From: Chloroflexota bacterium
GTDB taxonomy: Bacteria > Chloroflexota > Anaerolineae > Anaerolineales > Villigracilaceae
DNA: 64,000 nucleotides
Reading direction: 5' to 3'
NCBI GenBank assembly: GCA_016219545.1
Contig: JACRMH010000023.1
Coordinates: forward strand, 26,751 to 90,750
The translations under genes were made by a program, and so were the position numbers. Below the pieces are notes generated by a model. It had not been told where the DNA came from and did no database searches. It saw only the letters and a program-made list of their open reading frames with translations. This document shows positions 15,179 to 23,969 of the stretch, one piece after another (the stretch's first letter is position 1; every line of letters begins with the position of its first letter).

Positions 15179-17647
15179 TTACCCTTCCCACACCCTTTCA
15201 ATCACCTTCTTGACCTTCTCTTCATAAATCCGAATCAACTCCCGATTGCCGCGGACAATGGCGCGCTCGGTCTCGATGCGGGCGACGATTTCGCGCTGGA
15301 TTTTCAGCGGTGGTAGGGGAATTTCCCGCTCATACACCGTGCCCTGAGATATTGAGGGCTGTCCACCTTGTTTTGCATATTGATTTAGATTTAATGAAGT
15401 CAAAAGATGATATAAATATGTTTGGTCGATTTTAAGTAAATATTCAGTTACGAATAATGCATTATCTGTAATCCAGGATTGTGGCATCGTCAAATGGACT
15501 ACACCACAATATGCACCTACTCGCCCAATAATAAGAGTTTCCTTTTCTGTAAAAAATTCGTTGTGGTAGCCTGTAATACCATTGCCACCATAAACAGGAT
15601 ACTCGCCTTCCTCGCGGTCTTTTTCTGAAAGGGATTTTCCACTTGATAGTTTGAATACATTTTCTAACTTTACTTTTTCCCATTCATCTACACCTTCAGG
15701 TAAAAGCTCATCAAGTTCAAGTTCAATGTCTGGTTTCCAGCCTTCGACGACCTGACGTGCACCGTCTATGATGCGCTGGTAGGCGGCGATTTCGTCCACG
15801 AGTTGACGCTGGATTTCGAGCGGTGGCAGGGGGATTTGGAGATTTCTGATAACCGATTGCGAAATATTTGGCTGTGCTCCACCGCTGCTAATAGACACCA
15901 AGTAATCAGTTTGGCTTTTCAGTAAAAGATAAAGAAATTCTGGAATAAATTTATCGTTAGGGAAGACGCCACAAATTGCTTGATTGGTAGTGGCTTCAAT
16001 TTTCAATATGCCAACTTGTCCAGCAGTTGCTCCATACATTGCAACCAAAACAGTGTTAACTGGAAATATCTTTGCTGATGAATTCTTCAAGCCGAGTTCA
16101 GTAATTTTTTCTTCGGCGTTATAAACAAATCCTTGGGCAACTTCTCCACTTTTTAGCCACGGTATTGTGCCATTTTCATAATATTCGTTTTTGCTTCGTA
16201 ATGGTGTGCCGCCAGATGATGTTTCGCAAATATCACCTAATTTCACCATTGGGTGTGTTTGCTTTCCGATTCGAATTACTTCGCGGTAACGGTCAGCGCT
16301 GAGGTTGTAGTCACTCTCTTCCAGTTTAGAAATTGAAACCAGTAAAGCCGAATCAGTTTTGGGGGCGAAAGAAGCGGTTTTTCCATCCTGTATACAAACC
16401 CTAAAGGTCTCTAAGACCTTTAGGGTTTCTGGTAAATCATTCTTGTCAATCGGGCGGCGTTGCGCGCCCAGATCAAATCCGTCGTTTTCGACTTTGACGA
16501 ACAGAACCTTATCGGTCTTTTTGGCGAGGCTCTTATCCAAAAACAGAATGGAAGTCTTGACACCTGAGTATGGATTGAACGTGCCCGCAGGCAGAGAGAC
16601 CACCGCCCATAGGAAATTATTCTCGATCAGATATTTGCGTAATTGCTTGTACGCCCCCGCCGATTGAAAGATAATGCCCTCAGGCACGATGATGGCGGCG
16701 CGTCCGTTAGGCGTGAGATGCTCCGCCATGTAATCCACGAACAGCACTTCACTGCGGTTCGACTGCACCGAAAACTTTTTGTGCGGCATGATGCCGCCCT
16801 TTGGCGACATGAACGGCGGGTTGGCAAGGATCACATCGGCGTACTCGTTCCAGCGTTCCTCGCTGGCGAGCGAATCGTATTCGTGGATCTGCGGTTTGAC
16901 GAAGCCATGCAAATACAGGTTGACGAGCGAGAGCCGCACCATATCGGGCGAGATATCATAGCCCGTGAAGTTCTCGTATATCTTTTGTTTTTCTTGTGTA
17001 GTTAGAGGTTTAGACCCTAAGGGTTTTAAGAAACCCTTAGGGTCTTGATTATTGTTATTGAGGATGTGCTTGTACGCCGAAATCAGAAAGCCAGCCGTGC
17101 CACATGCGGGATCAAGCACCGTCTCGTTCTTTTTTGGATCGACCACCTGCACCATGAAATCGATGATGTGATGCGGCGTGCGGAATTGTCCCGCGTCTCC
17201 CTGCGACCCGAGAACTGATAGCAGATATTCGAAAGCATCTCCCAACTTTTCAGAGTGGTCGTACGTGAAGTCGTTGATGGTCTTGAGAAAGAGTTTCAGC
17301 GTTTCGGGGTCACGGTACGGCAGATAGGCATTCTTGAAGATATTCCGAAAGAGTTCGGGCAGGTTCGCGTTCTGGCTCATGCGCGTGATGGCTTCGCCGT
17401 ACAGATTCAACATCTCCACGCCGCCCATGCGCGGGTTGAATATCTCGCCCCAGCCGTACTTCTTGAACTCACCCTTGAAGAAACTCGCCTTCCCGCCCAT
17501 CTCGATGGATTGCCTGTCCATGTCATCCATGAACTTATAGATCAACGCAATCGTAATCTGCTCCACCTGGCTCTTCGGGTCGGGCACCTTGCCCACCAGA
17601 ATGTCGCGGGCAGAGTCAATACGGCGTTTCGTTTCGGAATCTAACAT
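15179..17647 (-). CDS. hsdM: Type I restriction-modification fused methyltransferase-specificity protein (HsdM-HsdS)
   Basis: 822 residues in one polypeptide. Residues 1-450 are an N6-adenine methyltransferase of the HsdM type: helical N-terminus, FRTPHHIIDFMV, motif I DPACGTAGF (179-187) and motif IV NPPF (276-279). From about 455 two HsdS-like target-recognition regions follow: KLGDICETSSGGTPLRSKNE... and KLENVFKLSSGKSLSEKD... Each ends in the conserved helix (IPLPPLEIQRQLVDEIAAY, IPLPPLKIQREIVARI). It would modify and specify the site cut together with HsdR. Two RAYT-type palindromes lie in the M part and encode residues 202-213 (DPKGFLKPLGSK) and 407-418 (ETLKVLETFRVC). The first sits between motif I and the next helix, the second just before the S part. 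AGGAG precedes the ATG. Confidence 0.9.
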   Translation of the reverse strand: MLDSETKRRIDSARDILVGKVPDPKSQVEQITIALIYKFMDDMDRQSIEMGGKASFFKGEFKKYGWGEIFNPRMGGVEMLNLYGEAITRMSQNANLPELFRNIFKNAYLPYRDPETLKLFLKTINDFTYDHSEKLGDAFEYLLSVLGSQGDAGQFRTPHHIIDFMVQVVDPKKNETVLDPACGTAGFLISAYKHILNNNNQDPKGFLKPLGSKPLTTQEKQKIYENFTGYDISPDMVRLSLVNLYLHGFVKPQIHEYDSLASEERWNEYADVILANPPFMSPKGGIMPHKKFSVQSNRSEVLFVDYMAEHLTPNGRAAIIVPEGIIFQSAGAYKQLRKYLIENNFLWAVVSLPAGTFNPYSGVKTSILFLDKSLAKKTDKVLFVKVENDGFDLGAQRRPIDKNDLPETLKVLETFRVCIQDGKTASFAPKTDSALLVSISKLEESDYNLSADRYREVIRIGKQTHPMVKLGDICETSSGGTPLRSKNEYYENGTIPWLKSGEVAQGFVYNAEEKITELGLKNSSAKIFPVNTVLVAMYGATAGQVGILKIEATTNQAICGVFPNDKFIPEFLYLLLKSQTDYLVSISSGGAQPNISQSVIRNLQIPLPPLEIQRQLVDEIAAYQRIIDGARQVVEGWKPDIELELDELLPEGVDEWEKVKLENVFKLSSGKSLSEKDREEGEYPVYGGNGITGYHNEFFTEKETLIIGRVGAYCGVVHLTMPQSWITDNALFVTEYLLKIDQTYLYHLLTSLNLNQYAKQGGQPSISQGTVYEREIPLPPLKIQREIVARIETERAIVRGNRELIRIYEEKVKKVIERVWEG
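16396..16428. repeat. 33-nt palindrome inside hsdMS (copy with AAACCC outside)
   Basis: Perfect 15-bp arms AAACCCTAAAGGTCT / AGACCTTTAGGGTTT with a CTA loop. It is read in frame as part of ETLKVLETFRVC. The arm order is swapped relative to the 17012 copy (AAACCC outside, GGTCT inside), as in 18436-18468. Confidence 0.88.
17012..17045. repeat. 34-nt palindrome inside hsdMS (copy with AGACCC outside)
   Basis: Perfect 15-bp arms AGACCCTAAGGGTTT / AAACCCTTAGGGTCT with a TAAG loop, in frame. It encodes DPKGFLKPLGSK after a run of Asn residues that follows the motif I helix. Confidence 0.9.
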
Positions 17648-17671
17648 TATGCTCCTGGTTATCTGGTTATT

Positions 17672-17704
17672 AGACCCTAAGGGTTTTTAAAACCCTTAGG
17701 GTCT
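17672..17704. repeat. 33-nt palindrome between the RAYT gene and hsdMS
   Basis: Perfect 15-bp arms AGACCCTAAGGGTTT / AAACCCTTAGGGTCT, loop TTA. It stands 17 nt downstream of the RAYT stop and 24 nt upstream of the hsdMS ATG, so it forms one border of the RAYT unit. Confidence 0.9.
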
Positions 17705-17721
17705 TTATTGTTATTTATATT

Positions 17722-18420
17722 TTAATCGTAATCATCTTCCGCAAACCATTTGGCTTGCCCGTCTGTCACCCATTCACTATGAAGTGACAAATACTCTTCC
17801 TTCGTCCCAAACCACTTCATCACTTCACCGCGATTGATCACAGTGGATTTTTCGTTCAGAATTATCCCATAGGATGAATATTTCCAGTCACGGAAGTCTT
17901 TCACAAATCCATGCTTCTGTGGGTTTTGATGAATATAGGCAATCACATTCCAAAACTGACGATCAGAGGTAATTGGCACGCGCCCGAATGGATGTTGAAA
18001 TAAACTGCCTGTTCTTCCATAAGCCTTATTGATGGTTTTGGCATAAGCGTTGAAGAAATTTGAGAATTGGTCGCTAACGTATTTAGACCCTAAGGGTTTT
18101 CTTGTCCGACTCATTTCCTCGTTTGCAAGACTCCCTTGCCCCACATCACGATTGTTCACGGAAGAAACCCTTAGGGTCTCTTTATCGAGGGTCTTTTTAT
18201 ATTCAAGAATCTCCTCTTCCGATTTCACCCTCAAATCCACATGGAAGTGATTCCGCAACATGCAATATGCAAACGTATCTGCGACGGACGAGATATGTTT
18301 TTCATACAATTTCATGAAGAGATCGTAATTCCGCTCTTCAACGAAAATATTCTCGCCATTCACGCCGCGATTGTAGATATGATAATAGGTGTCGTAGAGT
18401 AAAGGTGATGGACTGGTCAT
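17722..18420 (-). CDS. REP-associated tyrosine transposase (Y1, TnpA_REP-like)
   Basis: 232 residues. HIYNRGVNGENIF (the typical N-terminal strand), YCMLRNHFHVDLRVK with the HFH (HUH-type) metal-binding motif, and later QFSNFFNAYAKTINKAYGRTGSLFQHPF, IAYIHQNPQKHGFV and DWKYSSYGIIL. The catalytic Tyr should be in the YIHQNP helix. Such enzymes nick at and move REP palindromes as single-stranded DNA. Residues 81-112 (ETLRVSS...PLGS) are encoded by a 95-nt palindromic element of the same family, located between the EEEILEY helix and SDQFSNFF. The enzyme therefore carries its own putative substrate in frame. That region is a variable loop in the family, so activity may be kept. Confidence 0.88.
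   Translation of the reverse strand: MTSPSPLLYDTYYHIYNRGVNGENIFVEERNYDLFMKLYEKHISSVADTFAYCMLRNHFHVDLRVKSEEEILEYKKTLDKETLRVSSVNNRDVGQGSLANEEMSRTRKPLGSKYVSDQFSNFFNAYAKTINKAYGRTGSLFQHPFGRVPITSDRQFWNVIAYIHQNPQKHGFVKDFRDWKYSSYGIILNEKSTVINRGEVMKWFGTKEEYLSLHSEWVTDGQAKWFAEDDYD
18085..18179. repeat. 95-nt long-form palindrome inside the RAYT gene
   Basis: Ends AGACCCTAAGGGTTT / AAACCCTTAGGGTCT, 15 bp perfect, total 95 nt, like 15080-15174. It is open in the RAYT frame over its whole length and supplies about 32 residues. The loop half nearest the right arm resembles the other long copy; the left half has diverged. Confidence 0.88.
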
Positions 18421-18435
18421 ATTATTTCAAGTTAT

Positions 18436-18468
18436 AACCCCTAAGGGTCTTTAAGACCCTTAGGGGTT
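18436..18468. repeat. 33-nt palindrome between hsdR and the RAYT gene
   Basis: Perfect 15-bp arms AACCCCTAAGGGTCT / AGACCCTTAGGGGTT, loop TTA. The arm order is inverted compared with 17672-17704. It lies 10 nt after the hsdR stop (18479) and 15 nt before the RAYT ATG. Confidence 0.9.
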
Positions 18469-18478
18469 CGTTATCAAG

Positions 18479-21022
18479 TTAGGTAAACTGATTAAACGAC
18501 ACGTAATCTTTGATGTACTCAATAATCTTATTCCGCAATTCTATTGTTAAACTGCGCAAGAACTCACCGCCAGCGTGGCTGCCCATGATATAGGCAAAGT
18601 TGCCATCATCCACTTGCATTCTAAAATCATGGTCAAGCACATAAGTCATGAAGAAATTCTTTGCAGGTGTGAATTGCTTCTCGTCGGGCATGTAACGACT
18701 GTCGAACTTATCGAATTCCTCATCCAGCATTTCATCCTTGGATTTGAAATAGCCCTTCAACCCAAAGATCACTTCCACAATCTCACGCAAGGTCACGCGG
18801 CGGTCAATGCTCAAGGATTTGCGTAACTTCTCAAGATTGAAGAACTCCTCGGGCTTGTCGAAGATATTATCCTCAATATGCTTGATGATGGCTTCCATAT
18901 CGCCAGCTTCGGCTTTTTCGACAGCAAATCCATCCTTCTTAATCTGTTCCTCGAACTTCTGGAAGTACATCCTATCCACGCGCATGCCTTCGGGACCGAT
19001 GTGCGTTTCTCGAATGGCATTGAGCGCGTCAGCACGCTTGCTCTCGTAGGCATCGTAAGTGATGCCTGCTCCACCGCCTGTGTCTGTGCCAACGGCGCCA
19101 GCCCCGCTGCCGCTTTTGATCTTGGGTAGGTGTAAAACTTCGTTGTAATTGAAATCCTCTTCAAAGTATTCACAGTTGGCGAAGAAATCGAACAACTTGA
19201 ATTGCTCTTTTTGCTTTGAGCCTACATTCTTCTTCCATGCCATATCAGAGATTTGGTCACTGAAATCATGCTTGCGCGTGCCGCGTCCCTTGATCTGGAT
19301 AAAGTCAGTCGGTGAGAATACAGGGCGCATCAATGCCAAGTTGAGAATATCGGGGCAGTCATAGCCAGTGGTCATCATGCCCACAGTCACGCAGATGCGG
19401 GTCTTCCCTGTTTTATAGCTCTCAATGAAATTCGCTGAACCAGATAGGTTGTTATTTGAGAAGTTCATGGCAAATTGCTGGGCGTCCTGTATCCATGATG
19501 TCACCTGAACGGCAAAATCAGATTGATATTTGCCTTGGAACATCTTGTCCGCGATCTCATTCAACAGTTGCGTGATTTTGGTGGCGTGGTTCTGGCTTAC
19601 GCAAAACACAATCCCCTTGCCGATTTCATCGCTGATTGGGTCGCGCAAGGCATTTTTCAGGAAGGTCTCACAAAAGACCCGATTCGTATCATCTGAGAAG
19701 AAGGACTTTTCAAAATCCTTCTTGATGAAGGTTTCCTCCACTTCTTCGCTTTCGTCTTCTTCCGTGGGCATGAGCACGGCATAGCCTTCATCGGAAAGCA
19801 TCTGTGCGGTAATGTCCGTGCGTGCATCCACGACAACCGGATTGATGAGAAAGCCTTCCTTGACTCCATCCAATAGTGAATAGCGATAAGTGGGTACGCC
19901 GTTTTCACAGCCAAAGGTTTTATACGTATCCATCAAAACACGCCGTTCCCATTCACGCGGGGTGTTCTGATTTTCAGGGTCAAAGTTCTTTAGGTAATCT
20001 TTCGGCGTGGCGGTCAAGCCGAGTTTGTAACCGATGAAATACTCGAACACGGCGCGGCTGTTTCCGCCAATACTACGATGCGCTTCATCTGAAATCACCA
20101 GATCAAAATCATCAGGTGAGAAAACACGCTTGTATTTATTCTTGGACATGAAAGACTGAATGGTTGAAACGACTATTTCGGCTTTGCGCCAATCATCACG
20201 GTTTTCTTTATAAACTGCGGTTTGATAATCGTTTTTAAGCAGGATGTTGAAAGCTTTTTTGGCTTGATTTTCCAGTTCGAGCCTGTCTACCAAAAACAAA
20301 ACGCGCCGTGCGTTGCCGGTCCGCAGAAACAACTTGATTACGGCGGCAGATACGAGCGTTTTCCCTGTCCCTGTTGCCATTTCAAACAGAAAGCGATCTT
20401 TGCCTTTCTTTACATTATCCTGAATGGATCTAACTGCTTTGAGTTGATATTCACGCAGAAAACGAAGTCCGTTATTCTGAACGAATTGTCCGCGCGTGCT
20501 TTCAGAAATCCATGAAGGGTCAGATTTGTAATCGGGCTTTTGAGTTGAAACGATATAGTCCCTGTCTACGACTTCGCGCATCAGGTTTCGTGGGTTGGGA
20601 GCGAATTTGGAATAACTCTCAAAGGAATCAGGAGAAGGAAATTTTGTTATCGGTTGTGGGTTGCCGCGTTGCAAATCCCAGAAATAATGAGAATTGCCAT
20701 TGGAGAGAATAATAAAACGGCAATGCTGGGACTGGGCATACTTGCGCGCCTGTTCTTTCCCCGCCAGTGCATGTTTATCTTCTGATTTTGCTTCAAGGAC
20801 GATGAAGGGAAATCCCTTTTTATCCAGCAAAAGGAAATCAATAAAGCCGTCTTTGGTTGTCTCAAAGTTTTCGCCAAGCGTACCAATATGGCTCTCGGTG
20901 ATTTTGACATTATTCTCAAGGACAATATTTGCCTTGCCCTCGGCATTGTCAAAAAACTTCCAGCCTGCTTCCTTTAGCAACTCATTGATTTTGATTCTAG
21001 CTTTGGCTTCTTTTTGCGCCAT
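18479..21022 (-). CDS. hsdR: Type I restriction enzyme subunit HsdR
   Basis: 847 residues. The N-terminal PD-(D/E)xK nuclease reads GFIDFLLLDKKGFPFIVLEAKS (D62, E77-x-K79). The SF2 translocase has motif I ATGTGKT (216-222), DEAH (312-315), GLTATP, and motif VI-like PTDFIQIKGRGTRKHD. The C-terminal part is helical and would dock on the methyltransferase. With HsdMS it should cut unmodified foreign DNA at a distance after ATP-driven translocation. GAGG lies 4 nt before the ATG. It is the first gene of the operon, and all catalytic residues are present, so it is probably functional. Confidence 0.92.
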   Translation of the reverse strand: MAQKEAKARIKINELLKEAGWKFFDNAEGKANIVLENNVKITESHIGTLGENFETTKDGFIDFLLLDKKGFPFIVLEAKSEDKHALAGKEQARKYAQSQHCRFIILSNGNSHYFWDLQRGNPQPITKFPSPDSFESYSKFAPNPRNLMREVVDRDYIVSTQKPDYKSDPSWISESTRGQFVQNNGLRFLREYQLKAVRSIQDNVKKGKDRFLFEMATGTGKTLVSAAVIKLFLRTGNARRVLFLVDRLELENQAKKAFNILLKNDYQTAVYKENRDDWRKAEIVVSTIQSFMSKNKYKRVFSPDDFDLVISDEAHRSIGGNSRAVFEYFIGYKLGLTATPKDYLKNFDPENQNTPREWERRVLMDTYKTFGCENGVPTYRYSLLDGVKEGFLINPVVVDARTDITAQMLSDEGYAVLMPTEEDESEEVEETFIKKDFEKSFFSDDTNRVFCETFLKNALRDPISDEIGKGIVFCVSQNHATKITQLLNEIADKMFQGKYQSDFAVQVTSWIQDAQQFAMNFSNNNLSGSANFIESYKTGKTRICVTVGMMTTGYDCPDILNLALMRPVFSPTDFIQIKGRGTRKHDFSDQISDMAWKKNVGSKQKEQFKLFDFFANCEYFEEDFNYNEVLHLPKIKSGSGAGAVGTDTGGGAGITYDAYESKRADALNAIRETHIGPEGMRVDRMYFQKFEEQIKKDGFAVEKAEAGDMEAIIKHIEDNIFDKPEEFFNLEKLRKSLSIDRRVTLREIVEVIFGLKGYFKSKDEMLDEEFDKFDSRYMPDEKQFTPAKNFFMTYVLDHDFRMQVDDGNFAYIMGSHAGGEFLRSLTIELRNKIIEYIKDYVSFNQFT

Positions 21023-21126
21023 AAATCCTCACCGTAATAAACAGATCCACTTACATGGCTCATTGGTGCAACTTGTATTGTCCAAGTATACTCTTTCCAA
21101 TCCTGGCGTTATGATGCTTGGCGCTT

Positions 21127-22986
21127 TCACTTCGGCAGTAAATACCAATCGAGGAATCTCTCCATTCTTTCATACACATCCAATAAATTTTCGCGGCGTA
21201 AAAATCCGTGCAGCTCATCGTCATAGGTTTTATATTCGAAGTTCTTGCCTTCACGGCGCAAGGCTTCAACCCATTCTTCACTGGCTTCGGGCGGGACAAT
21301 CGTATCGAGTAAGCCATGCAGGATCAACATTGGCTTTTGAACATTCTTCGCCTCGGCGATGGGGGAGCCTTTAAGATAGATGCCGAGATTCTCAGCCGGA
21401 TGACCTAAAAAGATTTCTGTATAAAGCCGCAGACGTTTTTCACATTGCGCCCACGAACTGACCAGATTTGAATCGCCATACTTCATCACGCCGCACGCAA
21501 AAAGATATTCCGGGTCGCGCGCCAGGGAGCAGGCTGTCATGTAGCCGCCATAACTTCCACCGGCAATGCCAATGCGGTCTGGCTTCACATCTTTGAATGT
21601 CTGCAAAAATTTTGCGCCATGCAGACAATCCTGCGTATCGCCGACGCCCCAGTCGTTGTAATTAGCGCGCTCGAATTCCTGCCCATAGCCTGTCGAGCCG
21701 CGATAATTTGGCGCGAGGTAGGTGTATCCCTTCGCCGTAAAATATTGCGCGAGTTCGTCCCAGCCATAAACGTATTGATCCTTCGGTCCGCCGTGCGGAT
21801 ATAAGATCGCCGATCCATTTGATTTTTCGGGGCGGAATAAAAAGGCGGGAATTTCAAGTCCGTCAAAACTTTTATAGGAGACCGTTTCCGGCATCGCCAT
21901 TTTATTTAGCGTAGCGGCCAGCGCCGGCGGATTTGAAAAAGTGAGTTGGGTCACTTTTTTGCCCGGCAATTCCATGCGATAAAGGTCAGGTGGAAGTATG
22001 GGACTCTCGAACTCGAATGTGATATAGGATTCGTCCTGCGCCCAATTCGGATTCGAGTGAAGTCCCGGCTCGCTTCTTAATTCTGACATTTGGCCTGATT
22101 CTGTTTCTATGAGCATTAACTCAAACGAGCCGCTCCTGTTCAACACCACCAACAATTGATTCCCCGAAGGCGACCATTCATATTGAAAAACATCGTGTCC
22201 CGTCTTGGTGAGTTGATGCAAGCCTTCGCCATCCGGCTTGATGAGGTAAAGTTCTTCTCGTCCGCTTTCCTGCGAGACGAAGGAGATCCATTTTCCATCT
22301 GGTGACCACTTCGGCGAAAGCGCGCGCGTGGACGGTTTTCCATATAAAGTAGTTTGTTTCCCCGTTGCAATTTCAAGCAATACAATATCGAGTCGATTCA
22401 AATCATCGAAGCGGCGCAGGTTGAAAACAATTAATTTTCCATCTGGTGATGGGCGTGCATCCCAATGGTCGCCGATGGCGTCTGTGGTCAATGCGCGCGG
22501 CCAGTCGCCTTCGTAATTGGTAAGTAGTAATTGATCTGCCTCGTTTCTTTCAACGGTTACGATCAGTCCGCTAGAGTCTGGCATCCAGCGCGGACCGCTT
22601 GCGGTGGCGGCAAAGTCTGTGATCTTTTTGGGCAGTCCGCCTGTGCGCGGGACAATATGAACATGTCCATTAATTCCAAATGCCAGCCATTCGCCATTTG
22701 GAGACCATGCCGGAATCTCATCGTCCCAATATGCCGCCAATGGACGATCAGTTGTGATGCGCGCGAGCCAGCCGCCATTTGCAGGCATGGTGAAAACATC
22801 GGAGAGTGTCTCGCCGTCTTTGATGCAGGCGATCTGTCCCTGAGAAGAAAGCGCATGAGACCGAATCCGCTCAAGGGAAGTGAGAAGCGAGAGGTTCCAT
22901 CCTTCAGGAGCTTTGATGTCGGGTCGCTTTAGGGAAGGCCAGCCATTCCGTTCGTATTTTTCAGTGAGTTTGATCGAGTTGTCCAT
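21127..22986 (-). CDS. S9-family serine peptidase (acylaminoacyl-peptidase/prolyl oligopeptidase type)
   Basis: 619 residues, no signal peptide. Residues 40-340 form a TolB/beta-propeller-like part with repeated WSPNGEWLAF, RWMPDSSGL, KWSPDGKWISF, EWSPSGNQL blades. Residues 360-619 are an alpha/beta hydrolase with GIAGGSYGGYMTA (nucleophile Ser), HGLLDTIVPPEAS (Asp) and DDELHGFLRREN (His). It should cleave short peptides in the cytoplasm, the propeller limiting substrate size. It is divergent from cyanophycinase and the peptide transporters, so it may process imported peptides. Confidence 0.9.
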   Translation of the reverse strand: MDNSIKLTEKYERNGWPSLKRPDIKAPEGWNLSLLTSLERIRSHALSSQGQIACIKDGETLSDVFTMPANGGWLARITTDRPLAAYWDDEIPAWSPNGEWLAFGINGHVHIVPRTGGLPKKITDFAATASGPRWMPDSSGLIVTVERNEADQLLLTNYEGDWPRALTTDAIGDHWDARPSPDGKLIVFNLRRFDDLNRLDIVLLEIATGKQTTLYGKPSTRALSPKWSPDGKWISFVSQESGREELYLIKPDGEGLHQLTKTGHDVFQYEWSPSGNQLLVVLNRSGSFELMLIETESGQMSELRSEPGLHSNPNWAQDESYITFEFESPILPPDLYRMELPGKKVTQLTFSNPPALAATLNKMAMPETVSYKSFDGLEIPAFLFRPEKSNGSAILYPHGGPKDQYVYGWDELAQYFTAKGYTYLAPNYRGSTGYGQEFERANYNDWGVGDTQDCLHGAKFLQTFKDVKPDRIGIAGGSYGGYMTACSLARDPEYLFACGVMKYGDSNLVSSWAQCEKRLRLYTEIFLGHPAENLGIYLKGSPIAEAKNVQKPMLILHGLLDTIVPPEASEEWVEALRREGKNFEYKTYDDELHGFLRRENLLDVYERMERFLDWYLLPK

Positions 22987-23023
22987 GTCTTCGTATCCTA
23001 TACCTTAAAAGAAAAAGTGTCCA

Positions 23024-23052
23024 TTGACGCCATTTTTTAGCTATGCTATCCT
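23024..23052 (+). promoter_or_regulatory. Sigma-70-type promoter upstream of cyanophycinase
   Basis: TTGACG (23024-23029), 17-nt spacer, TATCCT (23047-23052), in the gap between the divergent S9 peptidase and cphB. It would drive cphB and probably the transporter genes that follow. Confidence 0.55.
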
Positions 23053-23088
23053 CTCTATTATATCGAATGAGCATGGACATCATCGAAC

Positions 23089-23916
23089 ATGGATAACGTA
23101 CCGCATCAAACGAAGACCCTCATGCCCATTGGCGGGAATGAGAATTGGGATGACCCCGTTGTCTTGCGCGAGTTCGTGAACCGTGCAGGCGGTAAAAAAG
23201 CGGACATTGTTATCTTCACACAACCATCCATTTTAAAAACAACGGGTCGGGATTACGCTCGCCTCTTTCTGGACCTCGGAGCTGGCTCGGCAAAAAGTTT
23301 GAATTTTCGTACCCGTGAGAATGCGGACTTGAAAGAGTCCATCAAAGCTGTTAGATCGGCCAGTGGAATTTTTATTTCCGGCGGAACACAAATGCGCCTG
23401 CCCGCAGTCATTGGCGGGACGAAACTTGAAGCGGCAGTGTTGAATGCCTATCAACGCGGAGTGGTCATTGGCGGAACGAGCGCAGGCGCGGCCGTCATGT
23501 CTAATGTAATGATCGCTAATGGAAAAGGCGGCGCAACTCCGCGCGAACGGATCGCTCAATTTGCTCCCGGTTTGGGGCTGACAGATAAGATCGTTTTTGA
23601 CCAACACTTCCGTCAGCGTGACAGGCTGGGGAGATTGTTATATGTGATCGCAGCCCATCCCGGCTTATTAGGGGTTGGTATCGATGAGAATACGGCCGCT
23701 ATTGTTGATGATGAGGCGAAGATCACTGTCATTGGAACAGGAGCAGTGACCGTTGTAGACGGAAGCGGGATCACAGCCTCGAATGTTGCCGAGGTGGAGC
23801 ATGGCGGACCGGTCGCGGTGGGCAATGTCCGCATTAATGTATTGACCAGCGGATGTTCGTACAATATAAAAACCCGCAGGGCAAAAATACCCATGCCCGA
23901 ATTACAGAGTGAGTAG
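23089..23916 (+). CDS. cphB: Cyanophycinase (peptidase S51)
   Basis: 275 residues. LMPIGGNENW start, GIFISGGTQMRL, then VIGGTSAGAAVMS, with S131 as the nucleophile in GTSAGA, and DQHFRQRDRLGRL, the signature of cyanophycinases. Cyanophycinase hydrolyses the Asp-Arg polymer cyanophycin to beta-Asp-Arg dipeptides. No cyanophycin synthetase lies in the window and there is no signal peptide. The gene is followed at 53 nt by a dipeptide-type ABC transporter. No clear ribosome site precedes the ATG. Confidence 0.9.
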   Translation: MDNVPHQTKTLMPIGGNENWDDPVVLREFVNRAGGKKADIVIFTQPSILKTTGRDYARLFLDLGAGSAKSLNFRTRENADLKESIKAVRSASGIFISGGTQMRLPAVIGGTKLEAAVLNAYQRGVVIGGTSAGAAVMSNVMIANGKGGATPRERIAQFAPGLGLTDKIVFDQHFRQRDRLGRLLYVIAAHPGLLGVGIDENTAAIVDDEAKITVIGTGAVTVVDGSGITASNVAEVEHGGPVAVGNVRINVLTSGCSYNIKTRRAKIPMPELQSE

Positions 23917-23969
23917 CGTGTGGCGCGCAGTGTTCACATGTTAACCAAATCAAAAAAGGAGAAGAGAAA

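Larger units (their letters stand above)
17672..18468. mobile_element. RAYT unit bounded by cognate palindromes, inserted between hsdR and hsdMS
   Basis: The transposase gene (17722-18420) is flanked within 17 nt on each side by a short palindrome of one family (17672-17704 and 18436-18468). In known REP systems a RAYT is bordered by its REP sequences in this way and mobilises them. Type I R-M operons do not contain such a gene, so the unit is an insertion between hsdR and hsdMS. Both flanking R-M genes remain open. Confidence 0.72.
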
